Assembly (NCBI RefSeq): GCF_002002925.1
Contig: NZ_CP019511.1
Location: forward strand, 1,488,001 to 1,552,000
Origin: Sphingomonas sp. LM7
GTDB lineage: Bacteria > Pseudomonadota > Alphaproteobacteria > Sphingomonadales > Sphingomonadaceae
Length of the DNA stretch: 64,000 nucleotides
Direction of reading: 5' to 3'
The position numbers and the translations under genes were made by a program. The first letter of the stretch is position 1; every line of letters starts with the position of its first letter. Below are positions 7,852-17,474 of the stretch, one piece after another. The notes beneath the pieces are model-generated. The model was given only the letters and a program-made list of their open reading frames with translations, was not told where the DNA came from and did not search any database.

Positions 7852-9315
7852 GTGGAATATCGTTTCGACCGGCTGTTCATCGGCGGCGAATGGGTCGCGC
7901 CGATCGACGGCGGGGTGCGCCCGAGCGTGGATCCGGCAACCGGCAAGCCGTGGGGCGACGTCGCTTATGGCGGGCCGCAGGACATCGACCGCGCAGTCGC
8001 CGCGGCACGCGAGGCGTTCGAGGGACGGTGGGGCCGGATGGCGCCGTGGGAGCGCGCCGCGCTGATCCGGAAGTTCGCCGATCTCTATGCGACGCAGGTC
8101 GATGCGCTCGCGGCGATCGAGACGCAGGACAATGGTCGTGCCATCCGCGAATCGCGCGGCGATATCGGCATGCACTCGCAATATTATCACTGGTTCGCCT
8201 CGCTCGCCGACAAGCAGGGTGGCCGCACGATCCCGATGGACGACAGCGTCCATGCCTTCACCACGCGCTCGGCGGTGGGCGTGGTGGGGACGATCACCCC
8301 GTGGAACGTGCCGCTGATGGCCGCGGCGTGGAAGCTCGGTCCGGCGCTGGCGGCAGGATGCACCATGGTGCTCAAACCCGCCGAGCAGACCCCGGCTTCG
8401 TCGCTGGCGCTTGGCCGGCTGTTCGAGGAAGCGGGGTTCCCGCCCGGCGTGGTCAACATCGTCCCCGGCGACGGGGTGACCGCGGGCGCACACCTGGTGG
8501 CGCATCCGGGCGTCAACAAGATTGCGTTCACCGGCGAGGGGGAGACCGCCAAGACGATCCTCAAGACCGGCGCGGACAGCCTCAAGAAGTTCAGCTTCGA
8601 GCTGGGCGGCAAGGCGCCGCACATCCTCTTTGCCGACGCCGATATCGAGAATGCGCTCAACGCCGCGACGGGTTCGGCCTGGGCGCTGTGCGGGCAGAGC
8701 TGCGCGCTGGGATCGCGTATCCTGGTCGAGCGGCCGATCTATGACCGCGTGGTCGAGGGGTTCCGGCGCAATGCCGGGCGGGTGCGGGTCGGTGATCCGA
8801 TGGACCCGGCGACGCATATGGGGCCGCAAGCGCACCAGCAGCAGCTCGACAAGACCTTGTCCTATGTCGCGATCGGCCACGACGAGGGCGCAGAGCTGGT
8901 TACCGGCGGCACGCGGCTGGAGCGCGACGGCTATTTCGTCGAGCCCACCGTGTTCGCGGGCGTCGGCGCGAATATGCGGATCGCGCAGGAGGAGATTTTC
9001 GGACCCGTCGCGGCGATCATCCCGTTCGACGGCGAGGACGAGGCAGTCGCGATCGCCAACGGCACGCCCTACGGACTCGCCGCGGGGCTGTGGACCGGCG
9101 ATGTCGGGCGCGCGCATCGCGTCGCCGCGCGGATCGAGGCCGGCATGGTCTGGGTCAACACCTATCGCTACATCCGCTGGTCCACCCCCTATGGCGGGGT
9201 GAAGTCGAGCGGCTGGGGCCGCGAGAACGGCATGGATGCGCTCGACGACTATCTCGAGACCAAGACCACGATCGTCTCGACCACCGGCAAATTCGCCGAT
9301 CCCTTCGCGAACTGA
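7852..9315 (+). CDS. NAD(P)-dependent aldehyde dehydrogenase
   Basis: A full ALDH-superfamily enzyme of about 487 aa oxidising an aldehyde to the acid. Visible motifs are the cofactor-binding TPWNVPLM, the FELGGKAPHILFADAD segment with the general-base Glu, the catalytic Cys in CGQSCALGSRI, and EEIFGPVAAI. The GTG at 7852 is preferred because GGAGAG lies 7 nt upstream and the protein then begins just before the family's FDRLFIGGEWV motif. Upstream ATGs at 7810 and 7822 lie inside the palindrome and have no good ribosome site. It is the first gene of an operon with an SDR, an IclR regulator and an MFS transporter. Confidence 0.88.
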   Translation: MEYRFDRLFIGGEWVAPIDGGVRPSVDPATGKPWGDVAYGGPQDIDRAVAAAREAFEGRWGRMAPWERAALIRKFADLYATQVDALAAIETQDNGRAIRESRGDIGMHSQYYHWFASLADKQGGRTIPMDDSVHAFTTRSAVGVVGTITPWNVPLMAAAWKLGPALAAGCTMVLKPAEQTPASSLALGRLFEEAGFPPGVVNIVPGDGVTAGAHLVAHPGVNKIAFTGEGETAKTILKTGADSLKKFSFELGGKAPHILFADADIENALNAATGSAWALCGQSCALGSRILVERPIYDRVVEGFRRNAGRVRVGDPMDPATHMGPQAHQQQLDKTLSYVAIGHDEGAELVTGGTRLERDGYFVEPTVFAGVGANMRIAQEEIFGPVAAIIPFDGEDEAVAIANGTPYGLAAGLWTGDVGRAHRVAARIEAGMVWVNTYRYIRWSTPYGGVKSSGWGRENGMDALDDYLETKTTIVSTTGKFADPFAN

Positions 9316-9326
9316 GGACCAGAACC

Positions 9327-10091
9327 ATGCGCCTGCAGGGCAAGCTCGCCATCGTCACCGCCGCCGCGTCGGGGATGGGACGCGCCGGCGTCGAACGCTT
9401 CGTGCGCGAAGGCGCGCAAGTGGCGGCGATCGATATCAACCCGGAGGCACTCGACGCGCTGGCGAAAGAATTCGGGCGGGATCGCGTCCATGTCTTCGCC
9501 GCCGATCTTTCGACCGAAGAAGGCGCGCTGGGCAGCATCGACCAGGCGGTCGCGGCGCTGGGCGGCGCGGATATCCTGTGGGCGCATGCCGGGATGCCAG
9601 GCCCCGCGTCGGTCGAGGATCTCGACATGACTGCCTATCGCAAGGCGATCGACCTCAACATCACGTCGGCGGCCCTGGGCGCCGGCCGGGTCGCGCCGCA
9701 CATGCGCAAGCGCGGCGGCGGCTCGATCATCTTCACTTCGTCGATCTCGGGGCTGGTCGGGTCGATGATGAGCCCGATCTATTCGGCGGCGAAGTTCGGC
9801 GTGGTCGGGCTTGGCAAATCGCTCGCGCTGGCGCTGGCGGCGGACAATATCCGTGTCAACGTAGTGTGCCCCGGCCTCGCCGACACGCCGATGAAGCTCG
9901 GCTTCACCGGGCGCAACGGCGATCCGGCCGAGGCTGCGGCGAACGAGGCCAAGGTGGTCGGCGCGGTGCCGATGGGGCGGCTGGTCAAGCCCGGCGAAGT
10001 CGCCGATGCGGCTCTGTGGCTGGCCTCGGACGAAGCGAGCTTCGTCACCGGGGTGGCGCTGCCGGTCGATGGCGGCTTCACCGCGCGTTGA
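9327..10091 (+). CDS. SDR-family oxidoreductase
   Basis: The 254-aa protein is a classical short-chain dehydrogenase/reductase. It has the nucleotide-binding TAAASGMGRAG near the N-terminus, a catalytic Ser in IIFTSSISG and YSAAKFG (catalytic YxxxK), and the usual VNVVCPGLADTPM and C-terminal VTGVALPVDGGF. ATG with TGAGGA upstream, 11 nt after the aldehyde dehydrogenase stop. It probably oxidises an alcohol to the aldehyde used by its neighbour, or acts on a related ketone. The substrate is not determinable. Confidence 0.9.
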   Translation: MRLQGKLAIVTAAASGMGRAGVERFVREGAQVAAIDINPEALDALAKEFGRDRVHVFAADLSTEEGALGSIDQAVAALGGADILWAHAGMPGPASVEDLDMTAYRKAIDLNITSAALGAGRVAPHMRKRGGGSIIFTSSISGLVGSMMSPIYSAAKFGVVGLGKSLALALAADNIRVNVVCPGLADTPMKLGFTGRNGDPAEAAANEAKVVGAVPMGRLVKPGEVADAALWLASDEASFVTGVALPVDGGFTAR

Positions 10092-10109
10092 CCGTGGCCT
10101 AGATGGGCG

Positions 10110-10847
10110 ATGACCAACCTGATCGTTCGGCAGGCGGCGAATGCGCTGCAGATCCTCGAATATTTCGCCGAGCGGCAGCGGCCGGCGACCGCGGCGGAGA
10201 TCGCCGACGATCTCGGCTGGCCGCGATCGAGCACGTTCAAGCTGGTGAGCACGCTGGCGGGGCTCGGCTATCTTTACGAGCCGCATGCGCGCGGCGGGCA
10301 CTATCCGAGCCCGCGCTGGCTCGAGCTGGCCGAGAAGGTCGCGCATGGCGATCCACTGCCGGGCGAGCTCCAACGGCTGCTCCGCGACGTCGCGGCGGAG
10401 ACCGGCGAGACGGTGGCGATCTCGGCGCCGGCGGGCACCTTCGCGATGTTCGTGGCGGTGCGCGAGTCGCGCCAGCCGGTGCGATACTTCGCGCGGGTCG
10501 GCGATCGCGTGCCGATACATGCCAGCTCGGCGGGCCGCGCATTGCTCGCACAGATGCCGAGCGAGGAACGCGCCAACCTCTATCGGAAGATCGATTTCAC
10601 CGATTACTCGGTTACGACGCCGATGACCCCCGAGCGGATCGAGGCCGACCTCACGCAGGCGGCGGCGCGCGGCTATCATCAGAGCAACGCCGAATATACG
10701 CCCGACCTTGCCGGCGTGGCGATGCCGTTGACGCTCCCCGCGCGGCGGCTGTCGATCGTCGTGGTCGGCCCGACCTCGCGCTGCCTCGCGCAGCGCCCTG
10801 CCCTCGCCGCCATCCTTGCGCGGCATGTGAACGCACTCAAAGCCTGA
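10110..10847 (+). CDS. IclR-family transcriptional regulator
   Basis: The 245-aa protein has an N-terminal winged helix-turn-helix (ALQILEYFAERQRPATAAEIADDLGWPRSSTFKLVSTL) and a C-terminal IclR effector-binding domain (HASSAGRALLAQMP, ARGYHQSNAEYTPDLAGVAMPL). It lies 18 nt after the SDR and 52 nt before the MFS gene on the same strand, so is probably cotranscribed. IclR regulators commonly control aromatic and carboxylic acid catabolism. The 40-bp palindrome at the head of this operon is the likely target. Confidence 0.9.
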   Translation: MTNLIVRQAANALQILEYFAERQRPATAAEIADDLGWPRSSTFKLVSTLAGLGYLYEPHARGGHYPSPRWLELAEKVAHGDPLPGELQRLLRDVAAETGETVAISAPAGTFAMFVAVRESRQPVRYFARVGDRVPIHASSAGRALLAQMPSEERANLYRKIDFTDYSVTTPMTPERIEADLTQAAARGYHQSNAEYTPDLAGVAMPLTLPARRLSIVVVGPTSRCLAQRPALAAILARHVNALKA

Positions 10848-10899
10848 ACACCAAAATGCCCGGCCCATGCAGGCACGGGTCCCTCCGGAGAGGAACATC

Positions 10900-12204
10900 A
10901 TGACCGAGCAAACCGACGTGCGCGCGACGCTCGCCGCGCAGCCGATGCATTGGGCGCAGATCGCCGTGGTCGCGATGTGCATCGCACTCAACGCACTCGA
11001 CGGGTTCGACGTGCTGGCGATCAGCTTCGCCGCCCCCGGGATCGCCGCCGAGTGGCAGATCGACAAGGCGATGCTCGGCGTCGTGCTGTCGATGGAGCTA
11101 TTCGGCATGGCCGCCGGATCGGTGCTGATCGGCAACGTCGCCGATCGGATCGGGCGGCGCCCGACGATCCTCGCCTGCCTGTGCGTGATGGCAGTCGGCA
11201 TGCTCGCCGCCTCGCAGGCGACCGGGGTGGTAATGCTGTCGGTCGTGCGGCTGCTCACCGGGCTCGGGATCGGCGGCATGCTCTCCGCGACCAGCGCGAT
11301 GGTCGCCGAATTCTCCAACGAACGGCGCCGCGGGCTCAATACGGTGCTCAACATCGCCGGCTATTCGACCGGGGCGATCCTCGGCGGACTGGTTGCGTCG
11401 GCGCTGCTCGCGGCGAGCGGCGACTGGCGATCGGTGTTCCTGTTCGGGGGCGCGATGACCGTGGTCGCAATGCCGCTTGCCTGGTTCCTGCTCCCCGAAT
11501 CGATCGATTCGCTGATCGCCCGGCGCCCGGCCAACGCGCTGCCCGCGGTCAATCGCACCCTCGCCCGGATCGGCCGCGCGCCGATCGACGAACTCCCCGC
11601 GCCCCCGCCGGTCCAGGCACGGCCGTCGATCCTGGCGCTGTTCTCGGGCGACTACCGCACCCCGACGATCCTGCTGACCCTCGCCTATTTCGCCCAGATC
11701 ACGCTGTTCTACTACATCCAGAAATGGGTGCCCAAGATCGTCGTCGACATGGGGTTCGACGCGGCGCAGGCCGGGCGCGTGCTGGTCGCAGCCAATGTCG
11801 GCAACCTGCTGGGCGCGCTGGCCATCGGGCTGGCGAGCCAGCGCCTGCCGCTGCGCCCGCTGGTCGGCGGGGCGATGCTGGTTGGGTTCGCCGCGATAGG
11901 CGTGTTCGGGCTGGGGATGCGCGACCTGACCGCGATGTCGCTGGCGGTTGCGTGCGCCGGCTTCTTCGTCAACGCCGGGGTGGTCGGCATGTACCCGCTG
12001 CTGGCGCAGACCTATCCCGCCAGCCTGCGCGCCAGCGGCACCGGCTTCGTCATTGGCATCGGTCGCGGGGGCTCGGCTGCCGGCCCATTGGTCGCGGGGG
12101 CGCTGTTCGCGAGCGGCAGCGGACTGCTCACCGTGTCGCTGGTCATGGGGCTCGGCGGGCTGATCGCGGCGGCGATGATCGTGCTGTTGCCCCGGGCGAA
12201 ATAG
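10900..12204 (+). CDS. MFS transporter, aromatic acid:H+ symporter-like
   Basis: The 434-aa protein has 12 predicted membrane helices and the NALDGFDVLAISFAAPGI motif in helix 1, typical of the aromatic acid:H+ symporter branch (PcaK, BenK relatives). The loop 2-3 motif GNVADRIGRRP is intact. The ATG at 10900 has GGAGAGG 6 nt upstream. As last gene of the aldehyde dehydrogenase/SDR/IclR operon it probably imports the compound that operon degrades, plausibly an aromatic or carboxylic acid. Confidence 0.88.
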   Translation: MTEQTDVRATLAAQPMHWAQIAVVAMCIALNALDGFDVLAISFAAPGIAAEWQIDKAMLGVVLSMELFGMAAGSVLIGNVADRIGRRPTILACLCVMAVGMLAASQATGVVMLSVVRLLTGLGIGGMLSATSAMVAEFSNERRRGLNTVLNIAGYSTGAILGGLVASALLAASGDWRSVFLFGGAMTVVAMPLAWFLLPESIDSLIARRPANALPAVNRTLARIGRAPIDELPAPPPVQARPSILALFSGDYRTPTILLTLAYFAQITLFYYIQKWVPKIVVDMGFDAAQAGRVLVAANVGNLLGALAIGLASQRLPLRPLVGGAMLVGFAAIGVFGLGMRDLTAMSLAVACAGFFVNAGVVGMYPLLAQTYPASLRASGTGFVIGIGRGGSAAGPLVAGALFASGSGLLTVSLVMGLGGLIAAAMIVLLPRAK

Positions 12205-12217
12205 GCCGCACTCCCAC

Positions 12218-12324
12218 CGTCACCCCGGCCTTGTGCCGGGGTCCACCGGGAGGCAAGCGCCAGCCTAGATGCTCTCGTTCAGCCGGCGCGGCACTGTGGA
12301 CCCCGGCACAAGGCCGGGGTGACG
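12218..12324. repeat. Perfect 29-bp inverted repeat (CGTCACCCCGG type)
   Basis: Two perfectly complementary 29-nt arms (12218-12246 and 12296-12324) flank a 49-nt spacer in the gap between the convergent MFS and putA genes. Each arm is itself partly palindromic around CCGG-CTTGTG-CCGG. Diverged relatives occur at 35972-36027 and 60508-60584. It could fold into a strong hairpin and act as a bidirectional terminator; it resembles REP-type intergenic repeats. Confidence 0.8.
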
Positions 12325-12370
12325 AGGTATTTGTTGAAACTCGTCCTTAACCCGCAATGCCGACCCGGCC

Positions 12371-15300
12371 TTACCCCAGCATCATCAGGCTGGCATTGCC
12401 ACCCGCCGCCGTAGTGTTGATCGACACCGACACTTCCTCGACCAGCAGGCTGAGGCTGTAGGCGTCGGGCCGGGCAAGCGCCTCACTGGATGCGGCCTGC
12501 ACCGGCACTACCGCACCCGGCCGGACCGCGAGCCTTCCGAGCAACGCCTTGACCTGCTCTCCCTCGCCTTCGGCCAGTGCACCCGAGAGATGCCCGGCAT
12601 CCTTGCGGATTCGTGCACGCACGCTCGCCGGCGCATCGGCCAGTGCCGAGGCGTCGCCTTCGATCACTACATCATTGCCCGTCGCAAGCGCCGCAGCGAG
12701 CTGGTGGAACAGCCCCGCCTTGGTCGCCGGCGCGAGCAGGATCGTGCCGCGCGGGTGGAGCGCATAGAGGTTGCGCTCGCCGACCGGCCCGGCAAGCTCG
12801 ACTTCGCTGCCGAGCGGCGACGCCGCGTCGAGCTGGAGCGCGAGCATCGCAGCGTGCTTCTCACCCGCCTTGTCGAGCCACGCGGCGAAGTCCGCGAGCG
12901 CCGGATCGACCACCGCCGAGCCCTTCGGCGCCTTCGCAACTTCACGCACCAGCCGCGGCAGATAGAGCGGCCCGCCCGCCTTGGGTCCGGTTCCCGAAAG
13001 CCCACGCCCGCCGAACGGCTGCACCCCGACGATCGCGCCGATGACGTTGCGGTTGATGTAGAGATTGCCCGCCTTGATCCGCCCGGTCACCTCCGCGATC
13101 GTCTCGTCGAGTCGGGTGTGCAGCCCGAAGGTCAGGCCATAGCCGGTGGCGTTGATCGCATCGATCAGCGCGTCGAGCCTGTCGCGCTTGTAGCGGATGA
13201 CGTGGAGCACCGGGCCGAACACTTCGCGCTCCAGATCGGCGATGCTGTTGAGTTCGATGATCGTCGGGGGCACGAAGGTGCCGTGCGCGGTCTCGGGCAG
13301 CAGTCCCTGCTGCTCGACGCGGTGGCCGCGCGCGCGCATCGCCGCGATGTGCTTGTCGATATTGGCCTTGGCCTCGGCAGTGATCACCGGGCCGATATCG
13401 ACAGCGAGCCGCTCGGTATTGCCGACGCGTAGTTCCTCGAGCGCACCCTTGAGCATCGCCAGCGTACGGTCGGCGACTTCCTCCTGGAGGCAGAGGATGC
13501 GCAACGCCGAGCAGCGCTGGCCCGCGCTGTCGAACGCCGAAGCGATCACGTCGGCGACGACCTGTTCGGCGAGCGCGGACGAATCGACGATCATCGCATT
13601 CTGCCCGCCGGTCTCGGCGATCAGCGGGATCGGCTTGCCCTCGGCCGAGAGGCGTTCGGACAGCTGCTTCTGGATCAGCCGGGCGACTTCGGTCGAGCCG
13701 GTGAACATCACGCCCGCGGTCTCGGGCGCGCCGACCAGGGCAGCACCGATCGCGCCATCACCGGGAACGAGCTGGAGCGCATCGGCGGGGACGCCCGCCT
13801 CATGTAGCAGGCGCACTGCCTCGGCAGCGATCAGCGGAGTCTCCTCGGCCGGCTTGGCAAGCACCGGATTGCCCGCGACCAAGGCTGCGGCGACCTGGCC
13901 GGTGAAGATCGCCAGCGGGAAATTCCACGGGCTGATGCACACCACCGGGCCGAGCGGCGACTTGGCGCCCAGCGCGCGCGCCTGCACCGCATAGTATCGC
14001 AGGAAGTCCACCGCCTCGCGCACTTCGGCGATCGCATTGGCGGCCGACTTGCCCGCCTCGCGGATCGTCAAACCGATCAGCACCGGCATCCGCGCTTCCA
14101 TCGCATCGGCAGCGCGTTCGAGCATCGCCGCGCGCGCTTCCACCGGCACCGAAGGCCAGGCAGAAGCCGCAGCGCGCGCCACCGCGGCATTGGCTGCCGC
14201 GGGCGTGACCTCGACTACCTTGCCGACGACATCGCGATGATCGGCGGGATTGCGCACCTGGCGTTCGGTGCCGTCGCCGGACTCGGCGCGCCACTTCACT
14301 GCGGCGCTTTCCTGTAGCGCCTCGCTGAGCGCGGCGAGCGCGATCTCGTTCGAAAGGTCGATGCCCTTCGAGTTGCGGCGATCGGGATAGAGATCGGCGG
14401 GCAGCGCGATCGCGTCGTGCTTGGCGCCGGGCTGCGGCATCGCGCGCACCGCCTCGACCGGATCGACGACGAGTTCGTCGATCGACACGTCCGGATCGGC
14501 GACGCGGTTGACGAAGGACGAGTTCGCGCCGTTCTCGAGCAGCCGGCGGACCAGATAGGCGAGCAATTTCTCGTGCGTCCCCACCGGCGCATAGATGCGG
14601 CACGGCCGGCCCAGCCCCTCGGCGCCGACTACCTGGCGATAGAGCGGCTCGCCCATGCCGTGGAGGCACTGGAACTCATAATCGCCGATCGCGAAGTCAG
14701 GCCCGGCGATCTGGTAAATCGTCGCCAGCGTCAGCGCGTTGTGAGTCGCGAATTGCGGGAAGATCGCGTCCTTGGCCGCGAGCAGCTTTTGCGCGCAGGC
14801 GACATAGGCGACGTCGGTATGAACCTTCTTCGTATAGACCGGGAAGTCGGCGAGCCCGTCGACCTGGGCGCGCTTGATCTCGGCATCCCAATAGGCGCCC
14901 TTGACCAGCCGCACCATGATCCGCCGCCCCGCGCGCCGCGCCAGATCGACGATCCAGTCGATCACGAACGGGCAGCGCTTGCCATAGGCCTGGACGACGA
15001 AGCCGAGCCCGTTCCACCCGGCGAGCGCCGGATCGGTCGCCAGCGATTCGAGCAGGTCGAGCGAGAGTTCGAGCCGGTCGGCCTCCTCGGCATCGATGTT
15101 GAAGCCGATGTCATAGGATTTCGCCAGCACCGCCAGCGCCTGCACGCGTGGCAGCAGCTCGCCGATTACCCGATCGGCCTGCGCGCGCGCATAGCGCGGA
15201 TGCAGCGCCGACAATTTGATCGAGATGCCGGGGCCGGCATAGATGCCACGCCCCGCCGCTGCCTTGCCGATCGCGTGGATCGCCTGGGTATAATCGTCGA

Positions 15301-15976
15301 AATAGCTTGCGGCGTCCTTCGCGGTCGCCGCAGACTCGCCGAGCATGTCGTAGCTGTAGCCGAAGCCACGCGCCTCTTCCTTGCGTGCGCGCTTGAGCGC
15401 CTCGGCGATCGTCTCGCCGGTGATGAACTGCTCGCCCATCATCCGCATCGCGAGATCGACGCCGCGGCGGATCACCGGCTCGCCGGCGCGGGCAATCAAC
15501 CGGGTGAGCGCGGCGCCGAGCCCCTTGTCGTCGGCGCTGTCGACCAGCTTGCCGGTGACCACCAACCCCCAGGTCGCGGCGTTGACGAACAGCGAGCGGC
15601 TACCGCCCAGATGCGCGCGCCAGTCGCCATCGGCGATCTTGTCGCGGATCAGCGCATCGCGGGTGGCGTCGTCGGGGATACGCAACAGCGCCTCGGCGAG
15701 GCACATCAGCGCGACGCCTTCTTCGCTCGATAGCGTGTATTCCTGCACGAGCGCCTCGACGCCGCTCTTGGTGCCTTCCTTGCGCAGCGATGCGATCAGT
15801 GCGCGCGCGGTGCTCTCGGCGTCGGCGCGAGTCACCGCCGGCAGCGTCGCCGCTTCGAGCAGCGGCGCGAGGCATTCGGGCTCGGGCCGGCGATACGCCT
15901 GGGTGATTGCCACGCGCAACGGCGATTGGGGAAGGTTAGAGGGCGCGAACGCGGCGAAGGGAGTGTGCTTTGGCAT
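12371..15976 (-). CDS. putA: Bifunctional proline dehydrogenase / glutamate-semialdehyde dehydrogenase
   Basis: The 1201-aa protein oxidises proline to glutamate in two steps. The first half is the FAD-dependent proline dehydrogenase barrel (ISIKLSALHPRY, VRLVKGAYWDAEIK, YAPVGTHEKLLAYLVRRLLENGAN). The second, from about residue 540, is the P5C dehydrogenase with the catalytic Cys in SAGQRCSALRILCLQ. The C-terminus ends in the family's typical GGNASLMMLG. It lacks the N-terminal ribbon-helix-helix DNA-binding domain of gamma-proteobacterial trifunctional PutA. That fits control by the separate Lrp-type regulator transcribed divergently next to it. Confidence 0.97.
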   Translation of the reverse strand: MPKHTPFAAFAPSNLPQSPLRVAITQAYRRPEPECLAPLLEAATLPAVTRADAESTARALIASLRKEGTKSGVEALVQEYTLSSEEGVALMCLAEALLRIPDDATRDALIRDKIADGDWRAHLGGSRSLFVNAATWGLVVTGKLVDSADDKGLGAALTRLIARAGEPVIRRGVDLAMRMMGEQFITGETIAEALKRARKEEARGFGYSYDMLGESAATAKDAASYFDDYTQAIHAIGKAAAGRGIYAGPGISIKLSALHPRYARAQADRVIGELLPRVQALAVLAKSYDIGFNIDAEEADRLELSLDLLESLATDPALAGWNGLGFVVQAYGKRCPFVIDWIVDLARRAGRRIMVRLVKGAYWDAEIKRAQVDGLADFPVYTKKVHTDVAYVACAQKLLAAKDAIFPQFATHNALTLATIYQIAGPDFAIGDYEFQCLHGMGEPLYRQVVGAEGLGRPCRIYAPVGTHEKLLAYLVRRLLENGANSSFVNRVADPDVSIDELVVDPVEAVRAMPQPGAKHDAIALPADLYPDRRNSKGIDLSNEIALAALSEALQESAAVKWRAESGDGTERQVRNPADHRDVVGKVVEVTPAAANAAVARAAASAWPSVPVEARAAMLERAADAMEARMPVLIGLTIREAGKSAANAIAEVREAVDFLRYYAVQARALGAKSPLGPVVCISPWNFPLAIFTGQVAAALVAGNPVLAKPAEETPLIAAEAVRLLHEAGVPADALQLVPGDGAIGAALVGAPETAGVMFTGSTEVARLIQKQLSERLSAEGKPIPLIAETGGQNAMIVDSSALAEQVVADVIASAFDSAGQRCSALRILCLQEEVADRTLAMLKGALEELRVGNTERLAVDIGPVITAEAKANIDKHIAAMRARGHRVEQQGLLPETAHGTFVPPTIIELNSIADLEREVFGPVLHVIRYKRDRLDALIDAINATGYGLTFGLHTRLDETIAEVTGRIKAGNLYINRNVIGAIVGVQPFGGRGLSGTGPKAGGPLYLPRLVREVAKAPKGSAVVDPALADFAAWLDKAGEKHAAMLALQLDAASPLGSEVELAGPVGERNLYALHPRGTILLAPATKAGLFHQLAAALATGNDVVIEGDASALADAPASVRARIRKDAGHLSGALAEGEGEQVKALLGRLAVRPGAVVPVQAASSEALARPDAYSLSLLVEEVSVSINTTAAGGNASLMMLG

Positions 15977-15998
15977 GCCCCCGTCCTAGCATAATTGC

Positions 15999-16070
15999 AA
16001 AAGTCGATCTGTCTTAGTTTATCGGAAAGGGCTATCGATCCGGTCGAAATTTGGCAGTTTAAAAGTCGAT
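15999..16070. promoter_or_regulatory. AAAAGTCGAT direct repeat between putA and Lrp-type regulator
   Basis: The decamer AAAAGTCGAT occurs at 15999-16008 and 16061-16070, in the same orientation and 62 bp apart start to start (about six helical turns). It brackets most of the putA/regulator intergenic region, and one copy sits near each gene's start. This is a good candidate binding array for the Lrp-type regulator, which typically binds phased sites. Inferred. Confidence 0.4.
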
Positions 16071-16089
16071 AGTATTGGAAAGCCGCGAT

Positions 16090-16548
16090 ATGACAGTCGA
16101 TCTGGACGAATATGACCGCAAGATCCTCCAGGTGCTGCGCGAGGATGGGCGGATCACCGTGACCGAACTCGCCCAGCGCATTGGCCTGTCCAAGACGCCC
16201 TGCCAGCAGCGGCTAAAGCGGTTGATCGATTCGCGCGTCATCATCGGCTTCACCGCGCTGATCGACCCCGCCAAGCTCGCGCTCGACCATGTCGCCTTCA
16301 CCGAAGTGAAGCTGTCCGACACCCGCGAAAAGGCACTGGAGGAATTCAACGCCGCGGTCCGCCGCATCCCCGAAGTCGAGGAATGCCACATGATCGCGAG
16401 CAATTTCGATTATCTGCTCAAGGTCCGCACCGCCGACATCCGAAAATACCGGATCGTGCTGGGAGAGCGCATTTCGAGCCTGCCGCATGTCGCGAGCACC
16501 TCGACCTATATCTCGATGGAAACGGTGCGCGAGACCGTGCGCAGCTGA
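16090..16548 (+). CDS. putR: Lrp/AsnC-family regulator, probable PutR
   Basis: The 152-aa protein has an N-terminal AsnC helix-turn-helix (LDEYDRKILQVLREDGRITVTELAQRIGLSKTPCQQRLKRL) and a C-terminal RAM ligand-binding domain (ECHMIASNFDYLLKVRTAD). It diverges from putA, which in alphaproteobacteria is commonly activated by such a neighbour in response to proline. The ATG at 16090 is preferred over an upstream TTG because the protein then begins at the standard position before LDEYDRKIL. The functional name rests on context. Confidence 0.9.
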   Translation: MTVDLDEYDRKILQVLREDGRITVTELAQRIGLSKTPCQQRLKRLIDSRVIIGFTALIDPAKLALDHVAFTEVKLSDTREKALEEFNAAVRRIPEVEECHMIASNFDYLLKVRTADIRKYRIVLGERISSLPHVASTSTYISMETVRETVRS

Positions 16549-16584
16549 GCGAACGCAACCGGTCTCGCGCCTGCACGATAGCGG

Positions 16585-17376
16585 TTACGCCATCGTGTTG
16601 ATCAGTCCGCCCTCGACGCGGATCGCGGCGCCGTTGGTCGCGGACGACAACGGGCTGGCGAGGAAGGCAACCATGTTGGCGATCTCTTCCGGCTCGATCA
16701 TCCGCTGGAGCAGCGAAGCCGAGCGCGCACCGGCAAAGAATTCCGCCTCGGCTTCCTCGGCAGTCGCCTGAGGATTGCTCGCCACGCTCTTGAGGAACTC
16801 GACAACCCCGTCCGAGCGCGTCGGCCCCGGCATCACCGAATTGACCGTGACCGCGGTGCCGCGCGTCAGTCCGGCAAGCCCGCGTGCGATCGAAAGCTGC
16901 GCGCTCTTGGTCATCGCATAGTGGATCATGCCGGGATCGACGGCGAGCCCGGTCTCGCTGGAGACGAAGATCACGCGGCCGTCATTCTTCGCCAGCATCT
17001 GCGGGAAATAATGCCGCGAGAGGCGCACGCCGCTCATCACGTTGACGTCGAAATAGCGCTGCCAGTCGGCATCCGCGATCTCGGCGAAAGGCTTGCTCTC
17101 GTAGATGCCGAGATTGTTGACCAGGATATCGACTGCGGGCACCGCGGCGACCAGCCGGTCGGCACCCTCGGCCGTGGTGACGTCGGCAAGCACGCCCTCG
17201 ACATCGCGGGCGCCCGAAGCGCGCACGCTCGCCACTGCCTGGTCAAGCTTCGCCTGGTCCCGCCCGGAGAGGATCACGCTCGCCCCTTCGGTCGCGAGCT
17301 TGCGCGCAATCTCCAGCCCGATGCCCGCAGTCGATCCGGTGACCAGCGCTTTCTTGGTGGCGATCTTCAAGTCCAT
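16585..17376 (-). CDS. SDR-family oxidoreductase
   Basis: The 263-aa short-chain dehydrogenase has the nucleotide-binding motif VTGSTAGIGLEIA, NNLGIYE, and an active site of Ser (SSETGL) with HYAMTKSA, giving the YxxxK arrangement. The ATG at 17376 has GGAGG 7 nt upstream. It is divergent from a LysR-type regulator (about 100-bp gap), the usual arrangement for a regulator and its target. The substrate is unknown; its proximity to glycan genes permits a sugar or aldehyde substrate but does not prove it. Confidence 0.88.
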   Translation of the reverse strand: MDLKIATKKALVTGSTAGIGLEIARKLATEGASVILSGRDQAKLDQAVASVRASGARDVEGVLADVTTAEGADRLVAAVPAVDILVNNLGIYESKPFAEIADADWQRYFDVNVMSGVRLSRHYFPQMLAKNDGRVIFVSSETGLAVDPGMIHYAMTKSAQLSIARGLAGLTRGTAVTVNSVMPGPTRSDGVVEFLKSVASNPQATAEEAEAEFFAGARSASLLQRMIEPEEIANMVAFLASPLSSATNGAAIRVEGGLINTMA

Positions 17377-17474
17377 GGCGAACCTCCATTGATGTCGATG
17401 ACGATCAATTAGGGATTGCGCGCGTGCGCCACTATGGATCAAAACGGCACAATATCTGTGAACATGAGGATCAA

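Noticed and set aside
6634..9117. 827-codon minus-strand open frame
   Set aside because: Covers the aldehyde dehydrogenase and CoA-transferase genes out of frame; Arg/Gly/Ala-rich composition typical of high-GC shadow frames, no family motifs.
9249..11354. 701-codon minus-strand open frame
   Set aside because: Shadow of the SDR, IclR and MFS genes, all of which have clear motifs.
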